Of a DNA stretch of 38,248 nt, positions 34,800 through 38,248 are shown piece after piece; within the stretch, counting starts at the first letter, position 1; each line of letters opens with the position of its first letter. Origin of the DNA: Candidatus Obscuribacterales bacterium (lineage in GTDB: Bacteria > Cyanobacteriota > Vampirovibrionia > Obscuribacterales > Obscuribacteraceae); assembly GCA_019748395.1 (NCBI GenBank), contig JAIEPM010000499.1:1-38248 (forward strand), in the 5' to 3' direction. The notes beneath the pieces were generated by a model. The model searched no databases, was not told where the DNA came from, and saw nothing but the letters and a program-made list of their open reading frames with translations. A program made the position numbers and the translations under genes.

Positions 34800-34871
34800 C
34801 TAATCTGAACTCCGCTGAGCTTCTATTCTACTTCCATAAGCGGCTTTTGTAATTCGTCTTTAATTTCTTGT

Positions 34872-34970
34872 ACTGCCTCTTGGTTTGAAAAGCTTGGAAA
34901 GCGAGGCAGAATTAAACTGGGTGCTTTTAAAGCGGACTTGACTTATTTTCATTTGTTCCCTGGAGGCAGT
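34872..34970 (+). promoter_or_regulatory. Possible anti-Shine-Dalgarno switch before the HslV-like gene
   Basis: ACTGCCTC (34872-34879) is a perfect 8-base complement of GAGGCAGT (34963-34970), which contains the ribosome site of the gene starting at 34978. The same segment can instead pair 7 bases with GAGGCAG (34903-34909). If transcribed, the leader could hide or free the ribosome site. No transcription start is known, so this is a pattern and not a proven switch. Confidence 0.35.
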
Positions 34971-34977
34971 TTAAGCA

Positions 34978-35751
34978 ATGACCATTTTGGTAGCCGTCAA
35001 AAAAAACGGAAAAGTTTTCCTGGGTGCCGACCGGATTACAACTTTTGGGCAGGAGTATTTTACCGATCTGGTAAACGGCGGCAAAATCATCAAGCTCAAA
35101 CATGCTTATCTGGCTACAAGCGGATTTACCCTTCTGGACAACATTCTTGAGCATATGCATGCCAATAATCATAAGATTATGGATAACAAGTTCAGCGACA
35201 GGGCGCAGGTTTTCCAGTTCTTTCTGGAACTTTATACCGAGCTGAAAAAACAATATACGCTTACCGATACGGGCAAAGACACATATGCAGGCGTTTATAA
35301 TGTATTTTTGCTTGTCACCGAGCGGGCTATTTATGGTGTGTCCAACAATTTAACCGTGACCGAATTTCCGTCTTATGTCGCAAAGGGAGCCGGTTCCGAT
35401 TATTCACTCGGTTGTTTATATGCTTTATATGATACGGTCGAAGACGGCCGCGAGTTGACTCGCATGGCGCTGGAAGCCGCCTGTCATTTTTGCATTTATT
35501 GCCGGGAGCCGCTGGACATCATTGAAGTAAAAGCTGCTGATTTTGGAAAACCTGCTCGTTCTTACAAAGAACACGGAAAGTCATTAGAAACGGTTTCGCA
35601 GCGGCGTGGCGCCAGCAATATTATCAAATCCGGCAACACTAAGAAGCTGCCTGTCCGAAGAGCTGCTTCTGCAAAAGCCGCAGCCGTATCAAAAAGCCGA
35701 AGTAGCCGTAAAAAAACTGCCAAAGTCGGAAAATCCGGCAATCTGAAATGA
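34978..35751 (+). CDS. HslV/proteasome-like peptidase with a basic C-terminal tail
   Basis: The 257-residue protein opens like HslV: MTILVAVKKNGKVFLGAD. Removal of Met1 would expose Thr2 as the N-terminal nucleophile. Asp18 (Asp17 in mature numbering) is present, and Lys36 fits HslV Lys33 with a two-residue insert. GAGSDYSLGCLYAL and ACHFCIYCREPLDIIEV follow the HslV GSGGNYA and DICIYTN blocks, but with Ala138 in place of the first Ser and His170 in place of the Asp. Residues about 191-257 form a tail with about 20 Lys/Arg against 2 Glu, like a histone H1 tail, absent from normal HslV. No HslU is near. GGAGG lies 11 bases before the ATG. The family is likely and the activity uncertain. Confidence 0.75.
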   Translation: MTILVAVKKNGKVFLGADRITTFGQEYFTDLVNGGKIIKLKHAYLATSGFTLLDNILEHMHANNHKIMDNKFSDRAQVFQFFLELYTELKKQYTLTDTGKDTYAGVYNVFLLVTERAIYGVSNNLTVTEFPSYVAKGAGSDYSLGCLYALYDTVEDGRELTRMALEAACHFCIYCREPLDIIEVKAADFGKPARSYKEHGKSLETVSQRRGASNIIKSGNTKKLPVRRAASAKAAAVSKSRSSRKKTAKVGKSGNLK

Positions 35752-35770
35752 GTGTTTTCGGCAAGCCTTT

Positions 35771-36649
35771 CTAAAGAGGGCTCGGCCAAAGTTCGAGGAC
35801 GACTGCGCCGTCAATGATGCCGATGCGATTTTGGCTTGTATCGGTGAGATTTCCCATTTTGACGACTCTCAGATAGTTTCTGGCGCTTCGTGGTAAACCC
35901 TGATGCGGACCGGAAAGCCTGCCTCCTTTGAGCTCCTCGACTTTTATAAAAATATTGCGCGGGGAGCGGCCCTGAACCGGGTTGGGATCGCGCACAATTA
36001 AGGTGTTTTCTTCAGAAAGTCCATTATAGTCCAGTCCATATGCCACAAGTGTGAGCCAGTGTCCCGACTGCCGTTCAAGCTCATGCTTTTGCTGATTTTC
36101 TTTATACCAGCCGATATTCAGCCAGGCATAGCGATTGTTTCTGATGCTGTTTTTCAGAAAGGCAAGATCCGGAATCTCTGCATGCTCGTCAAATTCGCTT
36201 GGATGTCTGTTCCAGCCGTGATATTTCAGTTCTTTGATTTTGTAGCCGCTACACTGCTCTATATAAGCTTTCAGACCATTCAAAAAATCTTCGCTGCTTG
36301 TACCCTGGATTGGTCTGGTTTTCATCAGTTCTGCCAGCTTACGGCAGCTGGCAATGGGCATAACTGTTTTTGAATTGCGGTCTTCTTTCAGCAAAAGTTC
36401 TCGGTAGCCGTGTTCGCTCATATAAGCAAAAGTGTCTGCCACCGCCACTGGTGCGCAAAAATCTCTGCCTTGATCTGGAAAGCCAAGTTCCTTTTCTGTT
36501 TGTTTGAAATCCGGAATCTGGTCCAGTTTTTCAATGTACATTTTTTCATGCGATTGAAAAAACGGCAGGCAGAGAACCGTGCAAGCTGCAAAAAATAGAA
36601 AGGCTGCTGCCAATTTGCTGCCTTTTGCTAGCTTCCCTCTCTCATGCAT
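35771..36649 (-). CDS. Exported C39-like cysteine peptidase
   Basis: The 292-residue protein has a hydrophobic signal or anchor at about 12-31 and then a papain-like domain. Cys65 (RDFCAPVAVADTFAYM), His197 (QSGHWLTLVAYG) and Asp221 (LIVRDPNP) form the triad in the order of C39/C39_2 peptidases; Asn223 is also near. The Cys block has the Cys-Ala-Pro-Val-Ala run seen in this group. It should act in the periplasm or outside. The substrate is unknown. The gene lies 17 bases downstream of aroA on the same strand and may be co-transcribed, though the functions have no clear link. Confidence 0.78.
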   Translation of the reverse strand: MHERGKLAKGSKLAAAFLFFAACTVLCLPFFQSHEKMYIEKLDQIPDFKQTEKELGFPDQGRDFCAPVAVADTFAYMSEHGYRELLLKEDRNSKTVMPIASCRKLAELMKTRPIQGTSSEDFLNGLKAYIEQCSGYKIKELKYHGWNRHPSEFDEHAEIPDLAFLKNSIRNNRYAWLNIGWYKENQQKHELERQSGHWLTLVAYGLDYNGLSEENTLIVRDPNPVQGRSPRNIFIKVEELKGGRLSGPHQGLPRSARNYLRVVKMGNLTDTSQNRIGIIDGAVVLELWPSPL

Positions 36650-36666
36650 CGTCGCGGCCTGCCGTT

Positions 36667-37968
36667 TTAGCTTTTCACAAGGCGTTCTAAGTCTTGCAGA
36701 AACTCGGGGTAGGATACTGCGACGCAGGCTTCATTATCAACGTTTATCGTATTTTTTGCGCAGAGATTTGCAATCAAGCCGGTCATTGCCATGCGATGAT
36801 CTTCGTAACAGAGCCATTTTGAAGCTCCTTGCAGTCGACCTTCGCCTTTTACAGAAAAGCCATTTTCATTTTCCGTGATTTTGGCACCGGCTGAAAGCAA
36901 ATTGTTGATAATTGCTGAAAGTCGATCTGACTCTTTGACGCGCAATTCATCAGCGTCTTTTACCAGCAATTCGGCGTGACCAGCCGCTGCTGCCAGTGCC
37001 AGAATCGGAATTTCGTCTATGCCTGATGCCAGCCTCTCTGAGTCGATTATGCTTTTGCCTGATAGAATTCCGCCTTTAACCAGGATATCTGCAACCGGCT
37101 CATTGCAGAGTTCGGCAGTCTTTAATACTTCGATATCGGCTCCAAGTTCAAGCAGTACTTTCAAAACAAGATCCCGACCTGGATTTATGGAGACTTTGCG
37201 AAGTAAAATCTCAGAGCCCGGCAGAATCGCTGCGGCCACCATAAAAAAAGCTGCCGATGAAATGTCTGCCGGAATTTCCAAGCTGAATGGCGCAAGCGGC
37301 TCTTCCAGCCGTTTTACTGCCAGCTCCAGATCATTTTGAATCAGCATTTTGAGCCCGAGATATTTAAACATCCGTGCCGTGTGATCTCTGGCCGGCTTCG
37401 GCAGGGTCACTTTTGTAATGCCGTCGGCTTGTAGACCGGCAAGAATAACTGCTGTTTGCACCTGCGCCGAGGCCTGTTCTAATTTGAAACTCTTGCCTTC
37501 GAGCTTAGCGCCTTTAAGACTGAAGGGGGGATAGTTTGGCGCTTCCAAATACCGGACTTCTGCTCCCATTTGTGAGAGTAAGTTGAGGACTCTGGCCATA
37601 GGACGCCGGCGTAATGAATCGTCTCCATCAAAACTGCATTGGAAATTCCGTCCGGCCACGAGCCCGGCAATCAGGCGAATACTTGTGCCTGAATTTCCGG
37701 TAAAAAGAGTCGTTTGCGGTGCTTTCAAACTATACAGTCCGGGACTCCGGACTATCAATGCTGCCTCCCTTTTGCCGTTGTCGGCGGCGGAGCGTTTTTC
37801 AAACTCAAGTCCTAACTGACTCAGGCAATCGGCACTGCTAATGCAATCAAAAGCAGGTGAAAGTCCGTAGATTTTACTTTCGCCCCTTGACAGCGCGGCG
37901 AAAATCAGTGCCCGGTGTGATATTGATTTATCTCCAGGCACTTGCAAAGTGCCTCTCAGCGTGCTCAT
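36667..37968 (-). CDS. aroA: 3-phosphoshikimate 1-carboxyvinyltransferase (EPSP synthase)
   Basis: It joins shikimate-3-phosphate and phosphoenolpyruvate, the sixth step of the shikimate pathway. The 433-residue length is typical. Conserved blocks: VPGDKSISHRALIFAAL (substrate Lys/Ser), LFTGNSGTSIRLIAGL, DDSLRRRPMARVL, DEIPILALAAA with the catalytic Asp, DELRVKESDRL, and ENGFSVKGEG near the end with YEDHRMAM. It begins with ATG at 37968. It is divergent from aroC, whose enzyme takes the EPSP it makes, with 118 bases between the starts. A shared regulatory region is likely. The C39-like gene follows downstream. Confidence 0.96.
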   Translation of the reverse strand: MSTLRGTLQVPGDKSISHRALIFAALSRGESKIYGLSPAFDCISSADCLSQLGLEFEKRSAADNGKREAALIVRSPGLYSLKAPQTTLFTGNSGTSIRLIAGLVAGRNFQCSFDGDDSLRRRPMARVLNLLSQMGAEVRYLEAPNYPPFSLKGAKLEGKSFKLEQASAQVQTAVILAGLQADGITKVTLPKPARDHTARMFKYLGLKMLIQNDLELAVKRLEEPLAPFSLEIPADISSAAFFMVAAAILPGSEILLRKVSINPGRDLVLKVLLELGADIEVLKTAELCNEPVADILVKGGILSGKSIIDSERLASGIDEIPILALAAAAGHAELLVKDADELRVKESDRLSAIINNLLSAGAKITENENGFSVKGEGRLQGASKWLCYEDHRMAMTGLIANLCAKNTINVDNEACVAVSYPEFLQDLERLVKS

Positions 37969-38086
37969 CTAATGGCTCTCAGTCTTGGAATTGAGGGGCT
38001 TGCAAGTTATTTCTTTTCAAATCAGGGGGCGGGCAAGCTCTTATTGTAAGATTAAACCGAAATAGATGAAGTCCAGGTATAAGACT

Positions 38087-38248
38087 ATGCTGCGTTTCCT
38101 GACTAGCGGTGAATCACATGGACCGGCACTTGTAGCGGTGCTGGATGGCTTTCCGGCAGGAGTTCGCATCGATGTGAACTTGCTTAACAAAGAGTTGCAG
38201 CTAAGGCAGCAAGGATATGGGCGTGGTTCAAGACAAAAAATTGAAACC
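38087..38248 (+). CDS. aroC: Chorismate synthase, N-terminal part (continues outside the window)
   Basis: Fifty-four codons are visible before the window edge. They read [20 protein letters not shown] and then [10 protein letters not shown], with a [11 protein letters not shown] block near the edge. These are the N-terminal signatures of chorismate synthase, which makes chorismate from EPSP with reduced flavin. The ATG at 38087 has AGG about 9 bases upstream. The gene diverges from aroA, so two neighbouring steps of one pathway share the intergenic region. Confidence 0.93.
   Translation, partial: MLRFLTSGESHGPALVAVLDGFPAGVRIDVNLLNKELQLRQQGYGRGSRQKIET

Overview
The window comes from a Gram-negative bacterium with mid-range GC. 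LpxI implies lipid A synthesis, and many products carry Sec-type signal peptides. The mix of numerous exported TPR/Sel1 proteins, a Ser/Thr kinase, a globin-coupled sensor kinase, a class I fumarase and an HslV-like peptidase would fit a non-photosynthetic relative of Cyanobacteria (Melainabacteria/Obscuribacterales type). No marker gene here proves this, so the placement is an inference. I found no rRNA, tRNA, CRISPR array, transposase or phage gene. Coding density is high and no gene-free stretch exceeds 300 bases. The longest gaps are 1300-1567, 9072-9334, 20180-20390 and 26015-26213; apart from the listed sites I see nothing firm in them.

Layout. 1-3962: a cut-off exported protein, lpxI, an exported orphan, an ATP-grasp ligase and allA. 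4046-6445: malate synthase, divergent from allA, then an exported TPR protein. 6582-9071: alkylation repair (an Ada-N/AraC/AlkA fusion followed by ogt) and an exported MsrA converging on it. 9335-12059: a rhodanese, a NarL-type regulator and a divergent globin-PAS histidine kinase. 12064-14078: two exported proteins of unknown role. 14196-16906: an OmpR regulator, its kinase and a stand-alone Clp N-domain protein in one operon. 17014-20179: a duplicated ABM-domain membrane protein and a Sel1-repeat Ser/Thr kinase. 20391-24128: class I fumarase, an ArsC/Spx-like protein and glycerol-3-phosphate dehydrogenase. 24131-28832: a large protein with a possible Cys-His-Asp triad, a Sel1 protein with an 18-bp coding tandem repeat, a small exported protein and a possible EF-hand protein. 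28967-34060: the MoxR / DUF58 / TgpA-type transglutaminase operon. 34068-36649: an exported Q/N/Y-rich protein, an HslV-like peptidase with a basic tail and an exported C39-like peptidase. 36667-38248: aroA and the start of a divergent aroC.

How the genes may work together. AllA makes glyoxylate and malate synthase consumes it; fumarase and GlpD add further central-carbon steps. AroA and AroC catalyse the last two steps to chorismate. The Ada-AlkA/Ogt pair and MsrA repair alkylated DNA and oxidised protein. The most unusual items are the HslV-like peptidase with its histone-like tail and a possible anti-Shine-Dalgarno switch in its leader, two mutually exclusive hairpins in front of fumarase, the allA/malate synthase pairing, the globin-coupled kinase beside a NarL regulator, and the Clp N-domain protein in a two-component operon.
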